A DNA stretch of 64,000 bases from Excoecaria cochinchinensis. Its lineage: Eukaryota; Streptophyta; Magnoliopsida; Malpighiales; Euphorbiaceae. Of this stretch, positions 33,762 to 43,875 are shown in pieces. The stretch covers positions 7,908,501-7,972,500 of the forward strand of contig CANTUQ010000073.1 in NCBI GenBank assembly GCA_947683425.1. Reading direction: 5' to 3'. Within the stretch, counting starts at the first letter, position 1; the number at the start of each line of letters is the position of its first letter. A model generated the notes under the pieces. It saw nothing but the letters and a program-made list of their open reading frames with translations, was not told where the DNA came from and ran no database searches. A program made the translations under genes and the position numbers.

Positions 33762-35661
33762 TGTAACACCCCCATCCAACACCCCCGTTGGAAGGGCACA
33801 GACAGGCGTGCTACCCGCCGCACGCTCACATACAAGACAATACTAACGTACATTCATGCATCACAAGCATACAAAAACACGGGTAAATTTAAAACTTACC
33901 CTGAGGGCAGAAGTTGATCATGCAATAACTTATACACATGCAGGCACTAAGCGGCAGCATACACACATACATACATACAACTGTTCAGCGGAAGCATAAT
34001 ACAAAAGGTGCAACCCATAACTTGATACATACATATAATAACATGTACTTAGCCCAAAATATTACATCCAGATCCTTACATATAAATACATATACAAAAG
34101 CTGTGAAAACAAATACAAAATCCAAAATATAAAAACTGATAACAAAAATAGCACAACTTCTAACTCCTATGTGGCCGACCTTGTAGATGCTCGACTCAAA
34201 CCGAACCAAACCTGCCACCTGCACGGAAAAGAATCCGTGCTAAGCGATAAACGCTTAGTGGGGAGAACACGCAAGCAAAATGGACGGCCATTCACAATGG
34301 TCGCCAAGGCAAGTCACATACACAAATGGCATATGCAAATAATCATAGCAGATAGATGCACATGCTTGTATATAAAACCATGAACTCAGAAACCCACATC
34401 CACATGCGTAAATATATACATTACTTGGTTGTTCATGTCACTGTCATATACATACGGTTACCACATTTTATAATCATATTAAGCAAATCAAGAAGACTGA
34501 ATATCATATAAGATACAGATATTATCTTGCAGAAATACTTACCATCCCACATGTATATACTTACCGAGATATCAGAATTGCGTCATGCATAAACACAAAC
34601 CTTTAAACATGCAATTATCATACCAGAATATCTAGGTACTCAATAAAAGCCAATTCACATGAGTTGCAATTAGTATATACATCTAGCATGCAGATTCATA
34701 GAAATCTCAACATGTCCATATCATACCATAATACACCCACACTAGCCGAGAACCAAAGGACGTCGTCTAAACACTACTCTTCCACTGCGTAACTCTAATA
34801 CATAAAGTATCCTGCCATGGAATGCGACACATGACAACATACCGAAGACGCTATGATAACTGAGTCCAAAGAGACATATAACATAACATTCCGTTATGGC
34901 ACATGCACTTATCGATAGCTGATCCACATACCTAGCATCACAATAATACATATATAATCAAATAATGAGATGAAATGCATGCCAACATGCCGAGACTATT
35001 ACCATAACAAAACTAGAGAAAACAATTAACATTACTCAATATTTATAACAATCCATAGTCAAGAATGCACTCATACTTATACTAATTCACATAATTCACC
35101 ATAATGGCCAAAAGTACAAAATCACATTCATTTACTCATATCAGACAAAACAAATAGAATACCTGCTGACTCAAAATCGTGGATAACGAGTGAACTGACA
35201 GTACCTTGTTGGTACGGACTGAACGGTAGTGAATTGACAGTACCTTACTGACAGTACCTTGCTGGTACGGACTGAACGGTAGCGTACCTTACTGGTACGA
35301 GTCGATAAGCAACATCATTTTCCACATTCAAAAATATTTTACAAAGGGGGACCTTAAACAAGATCCATACACATTAAAAAGGTTCGCGAGGAATCAAACG
35401 GGGGACTTGATCAGGGTCCAAAGGGCGCTGCAGTAAAGGACTCTATTAGGCATGCCTAATTATCCACTAGATTGACTCTCGCAGGTCATGTATAATACAA
35501 ATCATATTTCAAAGTACAGCATACAATTCATCTGAAGAATCATGGTATTACTCATATAAAAGCATGACATGTATCATACAGTAGTATAAGTCCATTCAGA
35601 AGAGATACGAAATTCATTTTTAGTTAAAACTGGGCAATTTCAGAAAATAGGCCAAACAGAC
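33762..35661 (-). repeat. Left LTR arm (minus orientation)
   Basis: Chromovirus-type LTR sequence on the minus strand. Hairpins lie at 34219-34263 (CTAAGCG/CGCTTAG type, next to CACGG/CCGTG) and a TTAGGCATGCCTAA palindrome near 35444. About 2 copies of a 39-bp repeat with GGTAC/GTACC lie near 35195-35290. It ends outward at 33762. The 5' end of the LTR is not recognisable before the central SINE-like palindrome. Confidence 0.75.
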
Positions 35662-36022
35662 CGGTGGGTCCATCCCCGGAACATATCCCGTCGGGAGTCG
35701 GTTCACCGCAGGAGTCGGTTCACCGCGCCGTACTCACGGTCTTTACACTTCCCCTTGTGCATTTTTGCCTTTCGTGGGATTCGAACCCAGGACCTAGGGA
35801 ATAAGTCCTTAATTCATAGAATCCCACTACCATTAGGCTAGTCTAGCCTAATGGTAGTGGGATTCTATGAATTAAGGACTTATTCCCTAGGTCCTGGGTT
35901 CGAATCCCACGAAAGGCAAAAATGAACAAGGGGAAGTGTAAAGACCGTGAGTACGGCGCGGTGAACCGACTCCTGTAGTGAACCGACTCCCGACGGGATA
36001 TGTTCTGGGGATGGACCCACCG
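35662..36022. repeat. Head-to-head pair of tRNA-derived SINE-like units (perfect-centre palindrome)
   Basis: Two 180-bp arms meet at the single base 35842 and differ at about four positions. Each arm, read outward from the centre, starts CTAGCCTAATGGTAGTGGG (A-box-like, fits TRGYNNARNNG) and has a perfect B box GGTTCGAATCC about 50 bp on (35897-35907 in the right arm). A unique tail with GAACCGACTCC repeats follows. The A and B boxes indicate a tRNA-related Pol III origin; I saw no complete cloverleaf. Confidence 0.7.
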
Positions 36023-36372
36023 TTCGTTACAAAAAAACGCTCACTCACCTACTTGCACACATACACTAAGCGGAAGCACACATTCATACAATGACGACAT
36101 ACGAAAATACAGCGTAAATTAAAACTTTAAAGAAACAATAGCTGAACATACAATAACTCACATACATATATACAATCATTCAGCGGAAGCATAAGGCGAA
36201 AGATAAAATGAAGGAATAACTGAAAACTTAATTACAATAAGATCCTTACATAATCAAATACATAAGAAAAAGGCTACAAAATTATAGAATCCGAAATACA
36301 GGAGCTGGAACCAAAATAACAATACACTTCTAACTCCTATGTCGCCGACCCTGCAGATGCTCGACTCGAACC
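36023..36372 (-). repeat. Third, diverged LTR fragment inside the palindrome
   Basis: Related to 33845-34200 of the left arm in the same orientation (shared CTAAGCGG-AGCA, CAGCGGAAGCATAA, GATCCTTACAT, CTTCTAACTCCTATGT, GATGCTCGACTC), but much more diverged. It is joined directly to the start of the right arm. Confidence 0.6.
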
Positions 36373-37936
36373 CGTAAGGTACGCTACCGTTCAGTCCGTA
36401 CCAGCAAGGTACTGTCAGTTCACTACCGTTCAGTCCGTACCAGCAAGGTACTGTCAGTTCACTACCGTTCAGTCCGTACCAGCAAGGTACTGTCAGTTCA
36501 CTCGTTGTCCATGATTTTGAGTCAGCAGGTATTCTATTTGTTTTGTCTGATATGAGTAAATGAATGTGATTTTGTACTTTTGACCATTATGGTGAATTAT
36601 GTGAATTAGTATAAGTATGAGTGCATTCTTGACTATGGATTGTTATAAATATTGAGTAATGTTAATTATTTTCTCTAGTTTTGTTATGGTAGTAGTCTCG
36701 GCATGTTGGCATGCATTTCATCTCATTATTTGATTATATATGTATTATTGTGATGCTAGGTATGTGGATCAGCTTTCGGTAAGTGCATGTGCCATAACGG
36801 AATGTTATGTTATATGTCTCTTTGGACTCAGTTATCATAGCGTCTTCGGTATGTTGTCATGTGTTGCATTCTATGGTAGGATACTTTATGTATTAGAGTT
36901 ACGCAGTGGAAGAGTAGTGTTTAGACGACGTCCTTTGGTTCTCGGCTAGTGTGGGTGTATTATGGTATGATATGGACATGTTGAGATTTCTATGAATCTG
37001 CATGCTAGATGTATATACTAATTGCAACTCATGTGAATTGGCTTTTATTGAGTACCTAGATATTCTGGTATGATAATTGCATGTTTAAAGGTTTGTGTTT
37101 ATGCATGACGCAATTCTGATATCTGATATCTCGGTAAGTATATGCATGTGGGATGGTAAGTATTTCTGCAAGATAATATCTGTATCTTATATGATATTCA
37201 GTCTTCTTGATTTGCTTAATATGATTATAAAATGTGGTAACCGTATGTATATGACAGTGACATGAACAACCAAGTAATGTATATATTTACGCATGTGAAT
37301 GTGAGTTTCTGAGTTCATGGTTTTATATACAAGCATGTATATCTATCTGCTATGATTATTTGCATATGCCATTTGTGTATGTGACTTGCCTTGGCGACCA
37401 TTGTGAATGGCCGTCCATTTTGCTTGCGTGTTCTCCCCACTAAGCGTTTATCGTTTAGCATGGATTCTTTTCCATGCAGGTGACAAGTTTGGTTCGGTTC
37501 GAGTCGAGCATCTGCAAGGTCGGCCACATAGGAGTTAGAAGTTGTGCTATTTTTGTTATCAATTTTTATATTTTGGATTTTGTATTTATTTTCACAGCTT
37601 TTGTATATGTATTTATAAGTAAGGATCCGGATGTAATATTTTGGGCTAAGTACATGTTATTATATGTATGTATCAAGTTATGGGTTGCACCTTCCGTATT
37701 ATGCTTCCGATGAACAGTTGTATGTATGTATGTGTGTATGCTGCTGCTTAGTGCCTGTGTGTGTATAAGTTATTGCATGATCAGCTTCTGCCCTCAAGGT
37801 AAGTTTTAAATTTACCCGTGTTTTTGTATGCTTGTGATGCATGAATGTACGTTAGTATTGTCTTGTATGTGAGCGTGCGGCGGGTAGCGCGCCTGTCTGT
37901 GCCCTTCCAACAAGGGTATCAGATGGGGGTGTTACA
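36373..37936 (+). repeat. Right LTR arm (plus orientation)
   Basis: Inverted counterpart of 33762-35300, ending outward ...GATGGGGGTGTTACA. It begins with three tandem copies of a 39-bp unit (36383-36500). The hairpin segment is at 37440-37480 with stem CATGG/CCATG where the left arm has CACGG/CCGTG. Confidence 0.75.
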
Positions 37937-38930
37937 ATAATCGATAGTCGCCCAAATCTATTTCATGGTCATAACCAAGAATTGGGCAAAAATGGTAAAG
38001 AGTATCACACCCAGGAAAAAGGGACGGCATGTCATAGTACTTGTCAGCCACATCTAGCAAGGACTCTAAGGGTACCACCTCATTTTGAGTAATAAGCCTT
38101 TGACCCAGAAATGGCATACTCTCATCACTTCACATGCGTAATGTAGAATACAAAAAGAAATGCAAGGAAATGAATTAGACAGGAAGGACATAACTAATAT
38201 AGTAGCCAATTCCTCAAGCAAAGGACACAACTCTTGGAGTGAAAAATGGAAAACGTGCAGCTATAGGTCCTAATAATGAATGGTGAAATTTAGGACTAAT
38301 GCAGGCGCGCCTTAGAAATTTCAAGCCCATAAAAGGAAATGGAGGGGATCCTCCCAAGTCTTAGGAGAATCAACGATTTTGTTAACCCTTGAAGAAAAAG
38401 AAAGAGAACCCATCCTAAAAGCCTAAAAAGCCCAAAGAGAGCAAAATATAAGACAAAAAACCTATAAGAGATAAAGCGAGAAAAGAAGACTGAAGTGAAA
38501 AAATAAAGAGGCTAGGCCCTTTTATATAGAAAATATGGGGTGAAAAAACATAATCACAACTATGCTTTTCCATTTGCACAGTAGTGATAGCGCCGTTCTC
38601 CATCAGCATCAGATGTAAGTATTCACAGTCGTGTATGGCCATTGCACGATTGTGAAATGCCAAGAGTCACTTTTTCAAACCTTATTCCTTAAATTTTGAC
38701 TGATTTAGTCGCATATCATGCATACACACATATATTTCCTTATATATCTTCTCCTACTAAATAATATACAAGGCGTAGATCCCATAATTTGAATCTCGCG
38801 ATTTTGTTGACGATCACTTCACACATTTGCGAGTTTAAAGGGCAAGGTTATAAGTTTTTCTACAAAGCTTATAATTATCAACAATCACATCGCCAAATAG
38901 GTAAATTTCCTAATTAAACTATGAGCTAAC

Positions 38931-39608
38931 TAGGGGTGAGCAAAAAAACCAATGGACTCGGTTAACCGGAAAAAAAAAATTCCGAAACCGAACCGATGGA
39001 CTGGTTAACCGATTGTAATGGACTGGTTAATGGTTAGTATTTTGAAAAAACCGATATTAATGGACTGGTTAATAGTTTTTGACTCATGTGACTGATTAAC
39101 CGAACCGAAACCGAATTTTTAGTTAATTTATTAATTTATTAATAATTTATAACAATTTATCCTAATTAAAGGTGATCATGTACTTTTTTTTTTCATTATA
39201 CTAATTATTTTAAAGTTTTTAAGTTTTTTTAATTAGCTATTAGTAAATATAACAATTTATCTAATTAAAAGTGATTATGCACCGATTAATATATTTACTT
39301 ATTAAATATTAATTTTTAAAAACAAATTTGCTTATATCCACCAAATATTTTTATTTTAACAACAATAATGTTATATTATAGTGAAAAAAAATTTAATTTT
39401 TAAGTATCTTGAACATTTTAATTTTATTTATGAATATATTTATAATTATAGTGGTTAACCGAAAAATATTGGGTAATCGGTCCGAAAATCCGAAACCGAT
39501 GGACTTGTTAACCGATGGTAATGGACTGGTTAATGGACTGGAATTTCAAAAAATCGATATTAATGGACTGGGGCTAATGCACCGGTTAACCGACCATGCT
39601 CACCCCTA
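38931..39608 (-). mobile_element. Non-autonomous hAT element, copy 1
   Basis: 678 bp with TIR TAGGGGTGAGCA, subterminal repeats of GGTTAACC and ATGGACTGGTTAA, and a perfect 8-bp duplication GAGCTAAC (38923-38930 and 39609-39616), which is diagnostic of hAT. It has no transposase. It is in opposite orientation to the other two intact copies at 49741 and 58531. Confidence 0.92.
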
Positions 39609-39616
39609 GAGCTAAC

Positions 39617-40037
39617 CAAATTGTTCTTTCTCAGGTCCAACAAACAAATGAGTTCCAAGATTAGGCCCACATCAATGGTCAATTTCTCGATTTGGCAAAC
39701 ATCATGGTGCCAGATCAGACCTACTTCAGAGGTCAAAACTTTGGTCCGACGAACATCGTATGTCTCGAGTTATAATTCTGATTTGGCGAACATCATGCAT
39801 CCCAAATCATTAACTATCGGACATACATCAAAGGTCAAAATCTTGATTTAGCGAACATCTATTACCTATCAAGAGAGCCTATCACCTGGACTATTCAACC
39901 ATTAGTTACTAAGAGAGCATGCCACTTGGACCATCGTGAATGTGGATGACCCACCAATCAAAGAGCATACCTCTTACATTTATGAACTTTGGCTCACTTC
40001 AGACACATCTACTTGCTTCCCTAAAATTAGGGACAAA
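39617..40037. other. Unassigned repeat-like stretch
   Basis: It contains four spaced repeats of a phrase similar to TTTGGCGAACATCAT with GGTCAAAA, roughly every 55-60 bp (39690-39870). I recognise no gene. Confidence 0.4.
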
Positions 40038-40917
40038 TGTAGATAGCTTAGATCAAGTCGCCCATGTCAGAAATTGCCTAATGTTGAAAAAGGTTTTATG
40101 AAGAAAAAGAACAGAGAAGAAAAAGAACAGAGTTTTATCTGGTTAAAGATAATTTTTAATTTAAAAAAATAAAGTAGTAAATAAATAATAAATTAATTTT
40201 TGGTACCTATGAACGAATTTGATGAGAGATTGGGCCTCAATTGAAGCCCTAAAAAAAGTTATAGGTCTTTTAAAATCCAGGTTGTGCGGTGTTTTTTTAC
40301 CATTGCATGGCTGTGTTTTTGCCCAGGGTTCCAAAATAACCCTATTTTCGATCCTTTCTCTACAAATAGAAAGAGAAGTACACTTCTAAAGCAATGAATT
40401 TTTACATAGGAAAAATACTATTTCAACAGCAAAAACTCCATTTTTCTCACTAATTTTTTTTTTCCTTCTAAAAAAAATCTTGAATCGCATTTGGCTTTAA
40501 TTCTTGTGATTTTTAAGCCAAAATCCTGAAAGTGATCAGACTAGGATCCTTCAATTAGAATTTTAATTTCACATTCTCCATCTCATTTTCATATTCTTTT
40601 TATTCATTATTTCATTTTTGTATTTTTATTTGTTTTATATTATGTTTGTTTATTTTTTTTTGTTCATAATCCTACTCGGGGTTCAAGAATCAAATTCAAT
40701 TTGTAGGACACGATTGTTTGATCCGGATTTATTTGGTGTTAAAGAATGTAGGATTATATGTAATTTATTCGCTTTATTTAGTTTAAATTCTTTACTTTTA
40801 TCCATTTTAAATTTCATAATTTAAATTTATGCAATTTAATTTATGTCATTTATTTTTCTGTATTTACCTTTTTTTTAATGGACAAATCATATATGTCTAA
40901 AATCTTCCATTTTTCCC
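40038..40917 (+). repeat. Possible diverged Ogre-like LTR fragment
   Basis: TGTAGATAGCTTAGATCAAG followed by AAATTGCCTAATG resembles the start of the LTR family at 2753 and 56746. The rest is AT-rich and diverged, and no end could be set. Confidence 0.35.
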
Positions 40918-40929
40918 ACGATCAGGTTG

Positions 40930-41965
40930 ATTGATCCATGAGCCAAAATAAATCAGTCCATTAATATCGATTTTTTTTTTTTAAATACTAACCGTTAATT
41001 AGTCTGTTACAATCGATTAACCAATCCATCGGTTTTAATTTTTCAGACCGGTTAATTAATATTTTTTCGGTTAACCTCTACAGTTATAAAATGCATTCGT
41101 AAATAAAATTAAAATGATCAAGATACTTAAAAATTAAAACTTCTGCACTATAATATAACATCACTGTTGTTAAAATAAGAATCTTTGGTAGACATAAACA
41201 ACTTTGTTTTTAACAATTAAGACTTAATAAGTAAATGAATTGACCGGTCCTTAATTAGGCGAATGGTTACACTTACTAATCGTCAATTAAAAAAAACTTA
41301 AAAACTTAAGAATAATTAAGATAATGAAAAAAAAAGTCCAGCAAAAATACTTAAAAAATGCAAAATTATTAAAATAAATTCATCCAATGCTAATAATCAT
41401 TTTCTTTTATTTTTTTAACTTGACACGCATTATTTTCACATATATTAAAAAAATTATTTTTTTAAATTATTAAAAATTTTAGTTAATATATTAATATTAT
41501 ATAATTTTTCGAATATATTCTGATTTTCATTAATGAAAAATTGATAAATCAAGAAATAATAAGAAATACTAAATATGGACATATTGAATAGTTAATAAAT
41601 TAACAAAAATATTTTTAAAAAAATTAAAATGAAATTGAAATATATTTTAAAGTAAATAAAAATTAAAGGAATATAAATAATCAAATATGAAAATAATGAA
41701 ATAAAAAAAATTGTAATAAAAAGAAAAAAAGGGTAAAATAAGTTAATAAACTGTAGGGATGATCATGAGCCGTGATCCATGAGCTAAAAAAATCAGTTTA
41801 TTAATATCGATTTTTTTAAAATACTAACCAGTAACTAGCATGTAGTTGGATAGGCCATAATAGTTGCTTATTCCCCTGCTAGGCATTTTTCCAACTTTCC
41901 AGCTAGTCCATCGATCCGGTTTCGGATTGGTTTTCAATTAACCAAATCAACTAATTTTTTGTTGC
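40930..41965. mobile_element. Decayed hAT copies (same family, fragments)
   Basis: 40930-41350 carries the family's left-end order (CATGAGCC, AATCAGTCCATTAATATCG, AACCAATCCATCGGTTT, then the AT-rich core AAGATACTTAAAAATTAAAA). 41755-41965 repeats the outer part. Both lack intact TIRs and duplications and are clearly older than the three perfect copies. Confidence 0.6.
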
Positions 41966-42130
41966 TCAGACCTATTATTAATCTTAATATTCTATCTTTT
42001 ATTCTTTTCCAATTTAATTCATTTATTTATTTACCATTAATTGCTTATATTTAATTTGTTGTTCATATCCATAATTGATAAAATGTAATTGTATTACCAA
42101 CGGAGTAGATTTACGCCTTAAATCATTGTA

Positions 42131-42500
42131 ATGTAAATTTTTTATGTGGTTTTTTTATCATTTTTTCGTGTGCTTTTCGGCTTTGTTTCTGGTGATAGAC
42201 CTAAAGCACGACTGTATTTTCTCCAAAACACAACAGTGTTTGCCCAGTACACCAGGTAAGTTCTTCTAGCTTTTTTTTTCTTTTCATTTTTGTATTTTAT
42301 TTATTTTATTGTCTTAAATTATTTTATGTGAATATTGGCCAAATTACTTTTAATTTTGTTTTTAGTATTTGATTTTGTACATATTATTTAATAATTTTTA
42401 ATTTGGATTTTTAGATAATAATGATGGTAAGTTTTATTTTATAAAAATCTAAATTTAATTTGGATTTTATTGGTTTTGAAAACAGTTTGGAATCTAAATA
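42131..42500 (+). repeat. Direct repeat A (partner at 51251)
   Basis: About 370 bp, starting ATGTAAATTTTTTATGTG and containing ATGTGAATATTGGCCAAATT, reappears at 51251-51620 at very roughly 85 percent identity by eye. The two copies flank the gag fragments and the nested LTR. They may be LTR parts or an internal duplication of the decayed element. Confidence 0.6.
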
Positions 42501-42520
42501 TCTTTTCCATAATTAAAGAA

Positions 42521-42774
42521 TAAGGGTCAAAGTGCTTATGGAAACGTACCACCACCTGTCTTTATGGTAAGCTCTAGTTTGCTAGAATGCTATGTTCTCC
42601 AGGACTTATATGGAAATGAATATCTTGCTATTACCATAAAGGAAAGTGAGGAGGTAAGTGTTGGGGGAGTAAACCACACTTATACATGGGAGGAGTGTCT
42701 AGAAAAAAAAAAGAAGCGGCTAGACATGTCTGGAAAGATTTTGACTTGGGATTTGAAGGAGAAGTGAGTGAGAG
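42521..42774 (+). pseudogene. Ogre/Tat-like gag tail fragment, first half
   Basis: Corresponds to 23665-23950 of the decayed gag (shared TTTATGGTAAGCT, CCAGGACTTATATGGAAAT, AAAGTGAGGAGGT, GGAGTAAACCACACT). It is interrupted at 42774 by the LTR insertion and continues at 50868. The 67-residue frame 42564-42767 lies here. Confidence 0.6.
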
Positions 42775-43875
42775 TGTAACACCCAATACTCGATCCACTA
42801 AGGAGCTGAATACCAAATGTTAAACCACGCTATATTCTTAGGACCGAATACTAGATTCAATTTTTTTTATTTTTTTTATTTGATATAAAACTTCTACTGT
42901 ACATATCTTTAAGGAAAAATAGACAGAATTTTCTCTATACGAGTTTCTATCCCATAATAAACATTTGAAAATTTCACTTCTATAGAATCAATCATATATC
43001 TCAACTTCATCTACACCCAATGTATACTTAGTATTTTCCATCCTCCTCAAAATAGCAATGTAAAGAAATAAATTCACCAACAGTTGTAAATTTACCCTCC
43101 TTAGTCCATAAACTTTTCATAATTAAAGAACAATAACATTCATCTCTATCTAAATACATATATTTACAATGTCTTTAAATATTCATAGATGGACATCAAA
43201 CATATCAACCAAAAGATTATAATTCAATCTCTACTTTGACTTTTGGAGAGTTGCTTAATAGTTTCAAATAAACAAAATTTCTAAAAGACAAAATATAAAT
43301 TGAAGGTTTACACATCCATCCTGAAGTTAAAGGATTCCTCGTCACTTCTTGGTAGATCTTAGGTTAGCTTTTCAGTTCAATCACTCTGTGTACCTACTCG
43401 AAGAAATAAATTCCATAAGCTAAGCAAAATGCTTAGTGGCAACCACTAACTTCACTTTTCCACATTAGAATTACCGAAATATTTACATGCAATTCATACA
43501 CAATAAACAAACTTAAACGAGAATTCAAATCATGAAATTTTCCGTTCCATGAGACATACTAATCTATAAATCTTGCATAATTCTATATGAATTGATTTGA
43601 TTTATTCTATTACCCCTCTTACTTCACAAATTTTTATGATTGGTTCAATTTCTACCATAGAAATGTATTATATTAAAGTTTTATCGTACCAATGTGTACA
43701 TTAGATATAGCCATAACAAACCACCCATGGATACAAATACTTGTATTCATTCTCATCACATTATTAAACATATTTAATTATTGTCATTATTGCCATTCAA
43801 TTCTCTCTCTTTTTCTTATAGAATTTATTGCCCAAAGTAATCCGATGGAACTACGTGAGTTGGGTATGTGGGATC

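Larger units (their letters stand above)
33762..37936. mobile_element. 4.2-kb palindromic LTR unit with ATAAT target duplication
   Basis: Both ends read TGTAACACCCCCATC inward, and both are the same LTR end, the one carrying the CTAAGCG hairpin about 450 bp inside (3'/U5 side). The left arm (33762 to about 35300) and right arm (about 36373-37936) are inverted copies, roughly 96-97 percent alike by eye, mostly differing by transitions. ATAAT flanks both sides (33757-33761 and 37937-37941), so the whole object was inserted, or replaced an insert, as one unit. The centre holds the rest of the left LTR (35300-35661), a 361-bp SINE-like palindrome and a third, diverged LTR fragment (36023-36372). 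It has no protein gene; the matching 69-70 residue frames in the two arms are mirror copies of LTR DNA. Confidence 0.85.
33671..38413 (-). pseudogene. Minus-strand ORF (possible Ogre ORF1), split by the palindromic insertion
   Basis: Minus strand from an ATG at 38413 (MGSLSFSSRVNKIVDSPKTW), through a frameshifted middle, to an open segment 38117-37937 (MPFLGQRLITQNEVVPLESL...). The frame is cut at 37936. After removal of the insertion and one ATAAT copy it continues in frame at 33761-33671 (FNFIDGVIDRLNPSQYSL) to a stop. The in-frame fit across the insertion supports a real coding sequence. I cannot name it with certainty; Ogre elements carry an extra ORF1 upstream of gag, and this is my best guess. 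It opposes the pol remnants to the left, so it belongs to another copy. Confidence 0.45.

Noticed and set aside
35770..35920. Functional tRNA genes suggested by GGTTCGAATCC and an A-box-like motif
   Set aside because: No complete cloverleaf or acceptor stem pairing could be drawn. The unit continues into a unique tail and occurs as an inverted pair, so a SINE-like origin is more likely.
34742..36949. Two matching 69-residue frames at 34742-34951 (-) and 36740-36949 (+) as a conserved gene pair
   Set aside because: They are mirror copies of LTR DNA in the palindrome arms; similarity extends equally over non-coding flanks.
33762..37936. Assembly or read fold-back artefact as explanation for the palindrome
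   Set aside because: Arms differ by scattered transitions, the centre contains a third diverged fragment, and the flanks share a proper ATAAT duplication; still worth checking with raw reads.
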